From the NCBI RefSeq assembly GCF_030651185.1, contig NZ_JAUSCJ010000040.1:1-64000 (forward strand): a stretch of DNA of 64,000 nucleotides, given 5' to 3'. Positions within the stretch are counted from its first letter, which is position 1. Every line of letters starts with the position of its first letter. Shown here piece after piece: positions 16,614-25,681 of the stretch. The stretch comes from Phenylobacterium sp. Its GTDB lineage: Bacteria > Pseudomonadota > Alphaproteobacteria > Caulobacterales > Caulobacteraceae. The notes beneath the pieces are model-generated. The model had not been told where the DNA came from, did no database searches, and was given only the letters and a program-made list of their open reading frames with translations. Both the position numbers and the translations under genes were made by a program.

Positions 16614-19460
16614 ATGGTCCGCATTCGGTCTTGGACGAAAACGCGCGCGCTCTTGGGTGGCGCTTCGCTGGCGGCGCTGACCATGGCTCTCGCCGCACCG
16701 GCCTTCGCGCAGCAGACGGAAGTCGAGGAGCTTGTGGTCACCGGCTTCCGGGGTAGCCTGCAGCAAGCCCTCGAACTGAAGCGCGGCAGCGCCACGGCCA
16801 GCGACACCATCCTGGCCGAGGACATCGGCAAGTTCCCCGACCTGAACCTGTCGGAATCCATTCAGCGGATCTCCGGCGTGGCCCTGGCCCGCGACGCCGG
16901 CGAAGGCCGTCAGATTTCCGTCCGCGGCCTGGGTCCGCAATTCACCCGCGTGCGCATCAACGGCATGGAGGCCCTGACCACCGCTGGCGGCACCGACGCC
17001 TCGGGCGGCACCAACCGCGGCCGGTCCTTCGACTTCAACATCTTCGCCGCCGACCTGTTCAACTCGATCACCGTGCAGAAGACCTCGGCGGCCGAGACCG
17101 AAGAGGGCTCGCTGGGCGCCACGGTGGACCTGCGCACCGCGCGGCCGCTGGACTATGATGGCTTCAAGTTCGTGGCCTCGGCCCAGGCCAGCTACAATTC
17201 CCTGTCGGAGGACTCCTCGCCGCGCGCCGCCGGCATGATCTCCAACACCTGGGCCGATGGAACCTTCGGGGCCCTGCTCAGCCTGGCCTATTCCAAGCGC
17301 TCCCTGCTGGACGTGGGGACCTCCACGGTGCGCTGGGCGCCGGGGACCTCGTTCTCGCCGGGCTTCGACGCCCTGCCGAACGGCGCGGGCCTGCCCACCA
17401 CGGTCAATCCGGCCGCCGCGGCCAACAACGCCGCCTATCATCCGCGCTTCCCGCGCTATGACCGCTACGATCAGGAGCAGGAGCGCCTGGGCGCCACCTT
17501 CGCCCTGCAGTGGAAGCCGACCGACGCCACCGAGCTGACCTTCGACTACCTCTACGCCAAGCTCGACGGGAGCCGCGAGGAGCAGTTCCTGGAGGCTCCG
17601 TCCTTCAGCGTCGGCGGCGCCTGCACCGCGGCCAATGTCGCCACCTCCTGCGGGATCGCCGACACCAACGTGGTCTCTTCGACCATCACCAACGGAGTGA
17701 TGACGGCCGGTACGTTCGATGACGTCGATCTGCGGGTCGAGGACCGCTACGACGAGCTGACCACCACCTTCAACCAGTACTCCCTGGACTTCAGCCATGC
17801 CTTCTCCGACACGCTGAAGATCCACGCGGTGGCCGGTCATTCGGAGTCCGACCACCAGAACCCGGTCCAGACGACGATCATCTGGGACCAGTTCAATGTC
17901 GACGGCTACAAGTTCGACTATGGCCAGGGCCGCGCCCCGCTGCTGACCTACGGCAACGCCGACCTGACCAATCCCAGCGCCTGGAGGCTCACCCAGGTGC
18001 GGATGCGGCCGCAGAGCGCGGTCAACACCTACGACACCGTCGCCTTCGACGGCGAGTGGAAGCCCAACGACATCCTGACCTTCAAGGGCGGCCTGTCCTG
18101 GAAGCAGTACGAGTTCGAGAGCACCGAACTACGCCGCTCCAACGGCACCTCCACCAACCAGGAGACCGTGATCCCCGCCGGCGTGGCGGCGATCGCCACC
18201 TCCACCTACGCCAAGACGGTGACCCTGCCCACCGAGGGGCTGGGGGTCCCGGCCGGCAGCACCAGCGCCTGGATCTCACCGAACTACTTCAGCGCGCTCA
18301 CCCTGTTCCAGCTCAACGACCCCACCGCGTTCGGCGGGGCCTGGAAGATGGGCAAGGAGCCGTCGCTGTCCAACAACAACTCGGTGGGTGAGAAGGACAA
18401 GGGCGGCTTCGTCCAGGCCGACTGGGACACCGAGCTGGCCGGGATGCCGTTCCGCGGCAATGTCGGCGTCCGCTATGTGAAGACCGAGCAGACCGCCTCG
18501 GGCTACACCTTCCTCGCCGGATCTCCCGTGCCGATCACCGTGGACCGCAAGTACGAGGACACCTTGCCGTCGCTGAACATGGTGATCGAGCCCATGGAGA
18601 ACCTCCTGGTCCGCTTCGGCGCGGCCCAGACCATGTCGCGGCCGAACCTCGGCAGCCTGACCCCGGGCGCCAGCGTCAGCGTCTCGGGCTCGTCGCGGAC
18701 CGTGACCGCCGGCAACCCGAACCTCGACCCCTTCCGGGCCAAGGCCTACGACCTGTCCTTCGAGTGGTACTATCAGCCCGAGGCCCTGCTGAGCGTCGCC
18801 TTCTTCAAGAAGGAGATCGACAGCTTCGTGCAGACGCTCTCCACCCAGGCGGCCTTCACCGGCAACCCCTTCGGCCTGCCAGACAGCATCGCCACCGCCG
18901 CCTGCGGGGCCACCGTCGGCTGCAGCCCGTCGGCGATCTGGAACTTCTCGACCCCGATCAACACCCCCGGCGGCGATCTCACCGGCTTCGAGGTCAGCTT
19001 CCAGCAGCCCTTCAGCTTCCTGCCGGGGCCCCTGGCCAACACCGGGATCATCGCCAACTACACCAGCGTGAAGTCGTCCATCGACTACTATGCGACGGTG
19101 GCCGGGGTGACGACCAAGGTGGCCACCAACGACCTCACCGGCCTGTCGCGCAAAGCCTACAACGTCACCCTCTACTACGAGGACGACAAGATCAGCGCCC
19201 GCGTCTCGGCCAGCCACCGTGACAAGTACCTGACCCGGGTCCCCGGCCAGGAGGCCGGCATGGTCTATGACGGCACCAACGAGACCATGAACGTGGACGC
19301 CTCGTTCACCTACACCTGGAACGACCACCTGAAGTTCACCTTCGAGGGGGTGAACCTCACCGACGAGTTCCAGGACCAGTTCAACGGCGCTCAGGACCTG
19401 ATGAACTTCTACCACCACACCGGCCGGGAATACCTGATCGGCGTGCGCTACACCTACTAA
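16614..19460 (+). CDS. TonB-dependent outer-membrane receptor (probable oligouronide uptake)
   Basis: A 948-residue receptor. Its signal peptide ends in ALAAPAFA-QQ (about 32 residues). The plug domain holds EELVVTGFRGSLQQALELKR, the IAEDIGKFPDLNLSESIQRI type segment and SVRGLGPQFTRVRING. It ends with a long beta-barrel and a terminal YLIGVRYTY aromatic strand. Caulobacteraceae use such receptors for sugars and oligosaccharides. The ATG at 16614 follows AGGGAGG; the longer frame from 16434 would run through both operators and is rejected. Sharing an operator with kduID, and lying next to the KDG kinase gene, suggests uptake of unsaturated galacturonate oligomers or similar, driven by TonB-ExbBD (not in this window). 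Confidence 0.93.
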   Translation: MVRIRSWTKTRALLGGASLAALTMALAAPAFAQQTEVEELVVTGFRGSLQQALELKRGSATASDTILAEDIGKFPDLNLSESIQRISGVALARDAGEGRQISVRGLGPQFTRVRINGMEALTTAGGTDASGGTNRGRSFDFNIFAADLFNSITVQKTSAAETEEGSLGATVDLRTARPLDYDGFKFVASAQASYNSLSEDSSPRAAGMISNTWADGTFGALLSLAYSKRSLLDVGTSTVRWAPGTSFSPGFDALPNGAGLPTTVNPAAAANNAAYHPRFPRYDRYDQEQERLGATFALQWKPTDATELTFDYLYAKLDGSREEQFLEAPSFSVGGACTAANVATSCGIADTNVVSSTITNGVMTAGTFDDVDLRVEDRYDELTTTFNQYSLDFSHAFSDTLKIHAVAGHSESDHQNPVQTTIIWDQFNVDGYKFDYGQGRAPLLTYGNADLTNPSAWRLTQVRMRPQSAVNTYDTVAFDGEWKPNDILTFKGGLSWKQYEFESTELRRSNGTSTNQETVIPAGVAAIATSTYAKTVTLPTEGLGVPAGSTSAWISPNYFSALTLFQLNDPTAFGGAWKMGKEPSLSNNNSVGEKDKGGFVQADWDTELAGMPFRGNVGVRYVKTEQTASGYTFLAGSPVPITVDRKYEDTLPSLNMVIEPMENLLVRFGAAQTMSRPNLGSLTPGASVSVSGSSRTVTAGNPNLDPFRAKAYDLSFEWYYQPEALLSVAFFKKEIDSFVQTLSTQAAFTGNPFGLPDSIATAACGATVGCSPSAIWNFSTPINTPGGDLTGFEVSFQQPFSFLPGPLANTGIIANYTSVKSSIDYYATVAGVTTKVATNDLTGLSRKAYNVTLYYEDDKISARVSASHRDKYLTRVPGQEAGMVYDGTNETMNVDASFTYTWNDHLKFTFEGVNLTDEFQDQFNGAQDLMNFYHHTGREYLIGVRYTY

Positions 19461-19486
19461 GCCTAGATCCCCCGAGGAGAGACCTA

Positions 19487-19520
19487 CGGCGCGCCGGTTC
19501 CCCGGCGCGCCGCTTTGTTT
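19487..19520 (+). terminator. Intrinsic terminator after the TonB-dependent receptor
   Basis: CGGCGCGCCGG (19487-19497), TTCC loop, CCGGCGCGCCG (19502-19512), then CTTTGTTT. A perfect 11-bp GC stem plus a T-rich tail in the plus orientation, 26 bases after the receptor stop. It separates the receptor from kdgK. Confidence 0.92.
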
Positions 19521-19559
19521 AGGGTAGGGCGGGGCGTTCGGTGCGCCGCCAGTCTGGAG

Positions 19560-20582
19560 ATGTCCGTGGCCCCTGCTGTTGTCTGCTTCGGCGAGGTCCT
19601 GGTCCGTCTGGCCGCGCCGGACAACGAACTGCTCCTGCAGTCGCCGACCCTGAAGGTCAGCTTCGGCGGGGCGGAGGCCAATGTGGCGGTGTCCCTGGCC
19701 CGCTTCGGTCATGCCGCCCGCATGCTCAGCGTGCTGCCCGACAATGGCCTGGGCCATGCCGCCGTCGATGAGCTGCGCCGCTATGGCGTGGACACCTCGG
19801 GCATCGGCTTCACAGCCGGTCGGATGGGCCTCTACTTCCTCACTCCCGGCGCGGCGCAGCGGCCGTCCCAGGTGCTGTACGACCGAGCCGACAGCGCCTT
19901 CAGCCGGGGCGCCTCGACCCTCGACTGGGACGCCGAACTGGCCGGCGCGGGCTGGCTGCACGTCTCCGGCGTCACCGCGGCCATCGGCCCCGACACCGCC
20001 CGGGCCGCCGTCGATGGGGTGCGGGCGGCGCGGCGGTTGGGCCTGACGGTCTCAATGGACTGCAATTACCGCGCGACCCTGTGGCAGGCCTGGGATGGCG
20101 ACGCCCCGGCCATCCTGGGGGAGATGCTGTCCCAGGCTGACCTGGTGTTCGGCGACCACCGTGACATCGCCCTGGTGCTGGGCGCCGCCTTCGAGAATGG
20201 CGGGGAGGCCGACGGCCTGCGCCGCTGGGCCGCCGACATGGCCTTCAAGGCCTGGCCGAACCTGCAGCGCCTGGCCTGCACAGACCGGGTGCAGCACACG
20301 GTGAACCACCACGACCTGAGTGGCTTCCTGTTCTCCCGCGGCGGCGCCTGGCGTACCGACAGCCGGCCCTTGAACCCCATCATCGACCGCATCGGCGGGG
20401 GCGACGCCTTCGCCGCCGGAGTGATCCACGGCCTGCTGACGGGAATGGCCGAGGCCGACCTGCTGGACTTCGCCGTCGCCGCCGCGGTGCTGAAGCACGC
20501 GACGCCCGGGGACTTCAACCTGGCGACCCTGGCCGATGTCGAGGCCGCGCGGTCTGGCCACAGCCTGGATGTCAGGCGCTAA
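19560..20582 (+). CDS. kdgK: 2-dehydro-3-deoxygluconokinase (KDG kinase), PfkB family
   Basis: A 340-residue ribokinase-family sugar kinase. VVCFGEVLVRLAAP is the N-terminal strand, SFGGAEANVAVSLARFG the first PfkB signature, and RIGGGDAFAAGVIHG the second, with the catalytic Asp and anion hole. The context (kduI, kduD and the receptor) supports 2-keto-3-deoxygluconate as substrate, giving KDPG for an Entner-Doudoroff aldolase that is not in the window. The ATG at 19560 abuts GGAG, so the in-frame GTG at 19566, with 6-base spacing, may be the true start. It has its own promoter after the receptor terminator. Confidence 0.92.
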   Translation: MSVAPAVVCFGEVLVRLAAPDNELLLQSPTLKVSFGGAEANVAVSLARFGHAARMLSVLPDNGLGHAAVDELRRYGVDTSGIGFTAGRMGLYFLTPGAAQRPSQVLYDRADSAFSRGASTLDWDAELAGAGWLHVSGVTAAIGPDTARAAVDGVRAARRLGLTVSMDCNYRATLWQAWDGDAPAILGEMLSQADLVFGDHRDIALVLGAAFENGGEADGLRRWAADMAFKAWPNLQRLACTDRVQHTVNHHDLSGFLFSRGGAWRTDSRPLNPIIDRIGGGDAFAAGVIHGLLTGMAEADLLDFAVAAAVLKHATPGDFNLATLADVEAARSGHSLDVRR

Positions 20583-20699
20583 ACGGCGCAGATGACAGAA
20601 GATTAATCCCCGGGCGGCGCCCAAATCGCGGCGCCGGTGTATGAAGGCCCAAACGCTGAGAGCGCGCCGTGATGCGCCCGGTCTCTTGGGAGCCTTCGA

Positions 20700-22817
20700 A
20701 TGATCCGTCTGAAAACCCTGCTGCTGGCCGCCTGCGCGCCGGTGATCCTGAGCGCCTGCGCCAGCCTGTCGGCCGCGCCGCCGACGCCGGTCCCCCCGCC
20801 CGCGCCCGTCGCCGAAGCGCCCAAGGCCAAGCCGGCCTACGGGACCTTCGGCTTCGACACCGCCGGCATGGACGCCTCGGTGAAGCCTGGCGACGACTTC
20901 TTCAGCTACGCCAACGGGACCTGGGTGAAGACCACCGAGATCCCCGCCGACCGGTCCAGCTACAACACCTTCGCCGTCCTGCGTGAGGCCGCCTCCAAGC
21001 GCACCGTCGATCTGATCGAGACGGCGGCCAAGACCCAGGGTCCGGCCGGGTCCGAGGCGCGGATGATCGGCGACTACTATGCCAGCTTCATGGACGAGGC
21101 CGCCGTCGAGGCGAAGGGGGCGACCCCGCTTGCCCCGGAGCTGGCCCAGATCGCGGCCCTCAAGACCCGCAAGGATCTCTCAGCCCAGCTGGGCGGATCG
21201 ATCCGCGCCGACGTCGACATCATGAACGCCACCAACATGAAGACCGACCGGATCTTCGGCCTGTGGGTGGTGGAGAACCTCAACGACACCAGCCGCTACC
21301 TGCCCTACCTCATCCAGGGCGGGCTCGGAATGCCCGACCGCGCCTACTATCTCGACGCCGGCGCGAAGTATGTGGACCTGCGGGCCCGCTACAAGGCCCA
21401 CGTCGCCAACCAGCTGCGGCTGGCGGGCTTCAGCGACGTGGAGGCCCGCGCCGCCCGGGTCCTGGCCCTGGAGACCAAGATCGCGGCGACCCACTGGACG
21501 GCGTCCGACACCTTCGACATCCCCAAGACCAACGTCCAATGGACCCGCGCCGAGCTCTCCAGCAAGGCGCCGGGGATGGACTGGGACGCCTTCCTGACCG
21601 CCGCCGGCCTGTCCGACCAGCCGCTGTTCGGCGCCTGGCAGTCCACCGCCATCACCGGCGAGGCCCGGCTGGTGGCGTCAGAGCCCCTGGCGGCCTGGAA
21701 AGACTACCTGGCCTTCCACGCGGTGGAGCGGGGTTCGCCCTACCTCTCCAGGGCCTTCGTGGACGAGAGCTTCGCCTTCAACGGCACGGCCCTGTCGGGC
21801 ACGCCGCAGCAGTCGGCCCGCTGGAAGCGCGGCGTCGACTTCACCGGCAATGCGCTGGGCGAAGCGATCGGAAAACTGTATGTCGCCAAATACTTCCCGC
21901 CGGAATCGAAGGCGGAGGTCGAGGTGATGGTGAAGAACATCCTGGCCGCCTTCGGCCAGCGCATCGACCGGCTGGACTGGATGGATCCGGCCACCAAGGC
22001 CAAGGCCCGCGAGAAGCTCGCCAACTTCCAGGTCGGGGTCGGCTATCCCGACAAATGGCGTGACTATTCCGGCCTGAACATCGTGGCCGGGGACGCCTAC
22101 GGCAACTGGCAGCGCGCCGAACTCTTCGAGTACCGCCGCAACCTCGGCAAGCTGGGGCGACCCGTGGACCGAGGGGAGTGGTACATGACGCCGCAGACGG
22201 TCAATGCGCTGAACGCGCCGATGCAGAACTCCATCAGCTTCCCGGCCGCCATCCTGCAGCCGCCGTTTTTCGATCCCGCGGCGGACCCGGCGGTGAACTA
22301 CGGGGCCATCGGCGGGGTGATCGGCCATGAGATCAGCCATGGCTTCGACGACGCCGGCGCCCTGTTCGACGCCAAGGGCAATGTGAGGAACTGGTGGACC
22401 GACGCCGACATGGCCCACTTCAAGGCCGCGGCCAAGCAGCTCTCGGCTCAGTACGCCGCCTACAAGCCGCTGCCGGACCTGGCGGTGAACGGTGAGCTGA
22501 CGCTGGGCGAGAACATCGCCGACCTGGCGGGACTGGCCACGGCCTACGACGGCTATCACCTGTCGCTGAAGGGGGCGGCGGCGCCGGTGATCGACGGGGT
22601 CACCGCCGACCAGCGGATCTTCCTGGGCTGGGCTCAGAACTACCGGTCCAAGGCCCGCGAAGCCGCCCTGCGCCGCACCCTGCTGACCGATGGGCACGCG
22701 CCTGGCGAATACCGCGCCGACACGGTGCGCAATCTCGACGCCTGGTACGCCGCCTTCGGCGTCAAGTCGGGGGAGAAGCTCCATCTGGCGCCGGCCGACC
22801 GGGTGAAGATCTGGTAG
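20700..22817 (+). CDS. M13-family (neprilysin/PepO-like) metallopeptidase lipoprotein
   Basis: A 705-residue zinc endopeptidase. The N-terminus ends in the lipobox LSAC at about residue 20, so it is a lipid-anchored envelope protein with a Pro/Ala-rich linker. The zinc site is HEISH (His543, Glu544, His547) with the third ligand Glu604 in GENIADLAGL. The conserved NAFY/PxxIxFPAAILQPPFF segment is seen as NSISFPAAILQPPFFD. Such enzymes cut oligopeptides outside the cytoplasm. GGGAG precedes the ATG at 20700. The next gene starts 6 bases after its stop, suggesting co-transcription. Confidence 0.95.
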   Translation: MIRLKTLLLAACAPVILSACASLSAAPPTPVPPPAPVAEAPKAKPAYGTFGFDTAGMDASVKPGDDFFSYANGTWVKTTEIPADRSSYNTFAVLREAASKRTVDLIETAAKTQGPAGSEARMIGDYYASFMDEAAVEAKGATPLAPELAQIAALKTRKDLSAQLGGSIRADVDIMNATNMKTDRIFGLWVVENLNDTSRYLPYLIQGGLGMPDRAYYLDAGAKYVDLRARYKAHVANQLRLAGFSDVEARAARVLALETKIAATHWTASDTFDIPKTNVQWTRAELSSKAPGMDWDAFLTAAGLSDQPLFGAWQSTAITGEARLVASEPLAAWKDYLAFHAVERGSPYLSRAFVDESFAFNGTALSGTPQQSARWKRGVDFTGNALGEAIGKLYVAKYFPPESKAEVEVMVKNILAAFGQRIDRLDWMDPATKAKAREKLANFQVGVGYPDKWRDYSGLNIVAGDAYGNWQRAELFEYRRNLGKLGRPVDRGEWYMTPQTVNALNAPMQNSISFPAAILQPPFFDPAADPAVNYGAIGGVIGHEISHGFDDAGALFDAKGNVRNWWTDADMAHFKAAAKQLSAQYAAYKPLPDLAVNGELTLGENIADLAGLATAYDGYHLSLKGAAAPVIDGVTADQRIFLGWAQNYRSKAREAALRRTLLTDGHAPGEYRADTVRNLDAWYAAFGVKSGEKLHLAPADRVKIW

Positions 22818-22823
22818 CTCGGC

Positions 22824-23630
22824 TTGCCTGAGATCATCCTGATCGACGATCCCGCCGACCCGCGTGTCGGCGCATATCGCGATGTGCGGGAGCGCGACCT
22901 GGTGGGCCGTGAGGGTCTGTTCGTGGCCGAGGGCGAGGTGGTGCTCAACGTGCTTGCGCGCTCGACCCTGTGCGAGCCGGTCTCCCTGATGATCGCCCGC
23001 AAGCGGGTGGCGGGCCTGGCCCATCTGATCGCCCAGATGCCGCGGGATGTGCCGGTCTATTCGGCCAACCAGGAGGCGATGGACGCGGTGGTGGGCTTCC
23101 ACATCCACCGCGGCATCCTGGCCCTGGGACGCCGCCGCGCCTCGCCCGTCGCCGCCGACCTGCTGGCGGGCCTGGGGGAGGGGGCGTTGGTGCTGGCGCT
23201 GTCGGGGATCGCCAACCACGACAACATGGGCGGCCTGTTCCGCAACGCCGCCGCCTTCGGGGTCGATGCGGTGCTGCTGGACACCGACTGCTGTGACCCG
23301 CTCTACCGCAAGGCTATCCGGGTCTCGGTGGGCGCGGTGCTGGTGACCCCCTGCGCGACCGCGCAGGGAGACCTGCTGGACACCCTGGGCGCGGCCGGCT
23401 TCGAGACCGTGGCGCTGAGCCCCAAGGGGACGACGCGCCTCATGGACCTCAAGCGTCCGTCAAAGACCGCCGTGCTGCTGGGGGCCGAGGGGCCGGGCCT
23501 GGCGGCGTCGGTGCTGGCGCGTACGACAACGGTGGCCATTCCCATGGCCACCGGCTTTGACTCTCTCAACGTGGCGACGACCGGGGGAATCGTCCTGCAC
23601 CACCTGGCCTTCGCGGCCGGGAGGGATTAG
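22824..23630 (+). CDS. TrmH/SpoU-family RNA 2'-O-methyltransferase
   Basis: A 268-residue SPOUT methyltransferase. An N-terminal substrate-recognition domain with GLFVAEGEVVLNVL precedes the catalytic knot. The three SpoU motifs are visible: LSGIANHDNMGGLFRNAAAF (motif 1, Asn/Arg), VLLGAEGPGL (motif 2) and IPMATGFDSLNVATTGGIVL (motif 3). It methylates a ribose in rRNA or tRNA with SAM; the exact nucleotide cannot be named. The start is TTG at 22824; no in-frame ATG or GTG would keep the N-terminal domain. It overlaps the convergent XRE gene by 4 bases. Confidence 0.88.
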   Translation: MPEIILIDDPADPRVGAYRDVRERDLVGREGLFVAEGEVVLNVLARSTLCEPVSLMIARKRVAGLAHLIAQMPRDVPVYSANQEAMDAVVGFHIHRGILALGRRRASPVAADLLAGLGEGALVLALSGIANHDNMGGLFRNAAAFGVDAVLLDTDCCDPLYRKAIRVSVGAVLVTPCATAQGDLLDTLGAAGFETVALSPKGTTRLMDLKRPSKTAVLLGAEGPGLAASVLARTTTVAIPMATGFDSLNVATTGGIVLHHLAFAAGRD

Positions 23631-24037
23631 CGCGCTCGCTTCGGGGCGGGCTCTTCGGTCTCTTCGATCAGCGACCGAGTCAGGTTGAGGATCGCCGTGC
23701 GCAGCGAGGGCTGCTGCACGCTGGCGAAGGCCTCCAGGAGTTGGACGGCGCCCGGCACGGCCAGTTTCTCGAACAGGCTCTCGTCACCGGTGGGGCGGTC
23801 GTTCTCCCCCACCAGTTCACCGACTGTGGTCTCCAGCTTCTCGGCGATGCGCACCAGCATGGAGGCCGAGGTGCGGTTGGCGCCGCGCTCGTACTTCTGG
23901 ACCTGCTGGAAGCTGACGCCCAGGTGGTCGGCCAGGGTGGATTGGGAGATGCCCAGCCATTTGCGACGCACGCGAATGCGGTGGCCGACAGCGACGTCGA
24001 TGGGGTCGGGCCCCGCGTCGTCAATATTCTCGCTCAC
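23627..24037 (-). CDS. XRE-family helix-turn-helix regulator
   Basis: A 136-residue cytoplasmic regulator. The HTH occupies about residues 17-70 (GHRIRVRRKWLGISQSTLAD, then FQQVQKYERGANRTSASML). A C-terminal helix, VQLLEAFASVQQPSLRTAIL, probably dimerises. This compact architecture is very common in alphaproteobacteria. The GTG at 24037 was chosen because AAAAGGA lies about 7 bases upstream, while the frame's upstream part (to 24112) is basic and unlike the family. A TTGCA-CGC-TGCAA palindrome at 24154-24166 may be its own operator. Target genes unknown. Confidence 0.88.
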   Translation of the reverse strand: MSENIDDAGPDPIDVAVGHRIRVRRKWLGISQSTLADHLGVSFQQVQKYERGANRTSASMLVRIAEKLETTVGELVGENDRPTGDESLFEKLAVPGAVQLLEAFASVQQPSLRTAILNLTRSLIEETEEPAPKRAR

Positions 24038-24153
24038 GGATATGTCCTTTTGGCGCGCACGCTCCAGTACGCAGCGCCTTTTCTGCACGCGTAAAAGCCG
24101 TATCGCCACCAATTTGTCCGACCTAAGACATAGAGCCGCACTGCAGGGTTAAA

Positions 24154-24166
24154 TTGCACGCTGCAA
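24154..24166. promoter_or_regulatory. Short palindrome upstream of the XRE gene
   Basis: TTGCA-CGC-TGCAA is a perfect 5-bp inverted repeat, about 120 bases before the XRE start codon, in a locally AT-richer stretch. A related CTGCA occurs at 24141. It is a candidate autoregulatory operator; only symmetry and position support it. Confidence 0.35.
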
Positions 24167-24279
24167 GGGTTTTTGAGCGCCGCTAACCGTCCGATCCGTA
24201 TCTCGCCACACGAAACATCCCCACTTTGGGTTCTCTGCGCAAGAACGATCTAAGCGTGTATCACAATCTCAGATTGCGG

Positions 24280-24531
24280 TCAGGCGTCCGGTGTGCGCCC
24301 TTCAAGGATGCCATGGATCTGATCGAGGACCGCGATGGCGACCTCCTCGCCCTCCGTCTCCGAGATTTCGGCGGCGCGGCGAACGATCACCGACAGGGTC
24401 GCCATGTCCCTGGGACTGAGCAGGCTGGCCATCTCCAGGAGTTCGGCGGTCTGGTCGTCGAGGTCCATGTCTGACGGATGCCGTTGCGGCGCGACGGGCC
24501 GGGAGCTGTGCGGGATCTTGAAGTCGGTCAT
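24280..24531 (-). CDS. Small acidic protein of unknown function, last gene of a four-gene operon
   Basis: An 83-residue protein, mostly helical (DDQTAELLEMASLLSPRDMA, then LSVIVRRAAEISETEGEEVA). I do not recognise a domain. Its ATG overlaps the stop of the isochorismatase-fold gene as ATGA at 24528-24531, so it is translationally coupled to the operon. The acidic, amphipathic helices suggest a small partner or regulatory subunit, but that is a guess. Confidence 0.65.
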   Translation of the reverse strand: MTDFKIPHSSRPVAPQRHPSDMDLDDQTAELLEMASLLSPRDMATLSVIVRRAAEISETEGEEVAIAVLDQIHGILEGRTPDA

Positions 24532-25052
24532 GGCATGTTCGCCGCGGCGAACCGCGAGGCGTCCTCGAAGAATAGCTCACGGGAAGTGGTCACGCGCGCC
24601 CTGGGGGCGAGGGCGGCCAGCGGCTTGAGCAGGATCTGACGGTTGGCCGGATCGCCCCCGACAGCCTCGTCCACCACCTCGACGGCCAGGTTCCGATCGG
24701 CGGCGGCGAAGGCGGTGGCGAGCACGGTGTCGGCCAGGCGGAAGCCGATCAGAACGAGCGGCCCGCCCAGACTCTGAGCCGTCTGGCTGAAGGCGGCGTT
24801 GGTGAAGGCCGAGGGGCCATGACGGATGAACACCGCTTCACTGGGCAGGGGCTCCAGGCCCGGGATCGGGCGGCCCAGCGGGTCTGCGTCCAGCCGGGCG
24901 TGGACGTGCAGCACGGGCCAGCGGCGTCGCCGGGCCTGTTCCAGCACCCTGCGGCAGGCCGCGACCGTGGCGGCCGCGTTCTCGGTGGCCAGGCGTTCGC
25001 GCTGCAGGTCCAGGCAGATCAGGGCTGAAGCGTCGGGGGCGTACTCTCTCAC
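24528..25052 (-). CDS. Isochorismatase-fold protein lacking the catalytic Cys (probable pseudoenzyme)
   Basis: A 174-residue protein of the cysteine-hydrolase fold. ALICLDLQRERLA keeps the first catalytic Asp (D-x-Q). The family pattern around the nucleophile (TDxCVxxTAxxA) reads GFRLADTVLATAFAAADRN, with Thr where Cys should be. The Lys usually found before SAF is Arg/His (FIRHGPSAFTNAAF). So two of the three catalytic residues appear lost. Known members hydrolyse isochorismate or amides; this one is more likely a binding protein or has new chemistry. The start is GTG, overlapping the upstream GNAT stop (GTGA at 25049-25052). Confidence 0.8.
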   Translation of the reverse strand: MREYAPDASALICLDLQRERLATENAAATVAACRRVLEQARRRRWPVLHVHARLDADPLGRPIPGLEPLPSEAVFIRHGPSAFTNAAFSQTAQSLGGPLVLIGFRLADTVLATAFAAADRNLAVEVVDEAVGGDPANRQILLKPLAALAPRARVTTSRELFFEDASRFAAANMP

Positions 25053-25681
25053 CGGGGCGCTCCGCCGGGATTGCGGGCGGTGCGCGCCGCGGACTTGTCC
25101 AGCACGCCCGGCTCGGTCCAGGCGCCTTCGGGGCGCAGCAGTTCATAGGGATCTGAGTCGAGGGTCAGGGCGTCGTGGGGCGGCACGCCCTCCACCACCA
25201 TCTCCACATAGTCGTGGTCGGAGACCACGAAGCCGTCGCGACGCGGCCGGACATGTGCGTTGAAATACTGTTCCCAGAAGTGGATCAGGCGGACCTGTCC
25301 GTAGCCGAGGATCTGCCGGTAGTTCTTCTTCTCGGCGAGCTTCTTGGCGGCCAGGATCAGCATCAGGGTGGCGCGGCCGCGGCGGAACTCCTTGCGCACC
25401 GCCACCCGCTCCACCTTGGCGAAGTCGGCGAACCAGCGGATGCGCAGGGTTCCGATCGGCTCCCCGTCGCGGCGCAGGATCAGGTGGGTGGCGCCTGCGA
25501 AGTCGTTGCCATCGTACTCCTCGTCATAGGGGCAGGCTTGCTCGCCCATATAGACCAAGGTGCGGACCGCCATGGCCTGCATGATGTCGGGAAGGGTGCG
25601 GCAGACCACGACCTCCAACTGGCCCTCGTCGACCGCCGCGGCGGGACGGGCCTCCAAGGGCATGCGGACATTGGCGTTCAT
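25049..25681 (-). CDS. GNAT-fold acyltransferase
   Basis: A 210-residue protein. The N-terminal VVVCRTLPDIMQAMAVRTLV and MGEQACPYDEEYDGNDF segments, and the core EPIGTLRIRWFADFAKVERV then VRKEFRRGRATLMLILAAKK, give the GNAT beta4-alpha3 region with an R-R-G-R-A acetyl-CoA loop. YFNAHVRPRRDGFVVSDHDY is the C-terminal strand region. The long N-terminal half resembles acyl-homoserine-lactone-synthase-like GNATs as well as ordinary acetyltransferases. Its ATG overlaps the upstream gene's stop (ATGA at 25681). Donor and acceptor unknown. Confidence 0.8.
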   Translation of the reverse strand: MNANVRMPLEARPAAAVDEGQLEVVVCRTLPDIMQAMAVRTLVYMGEQACPYDEEYDGNDFAGATHLILRRDGEPIGTLRIRWFADFAKVERVAVRKEFRRGRATLMLILAAKKLAEKKNYRQILGYGQVRLIHFWEQYFNAHVRPRRDGFVVSDHDYVEMVVEGVPPHDALTLDSDPYELLRPEGAWTEPGVLDKSAARTARNPGGAPR

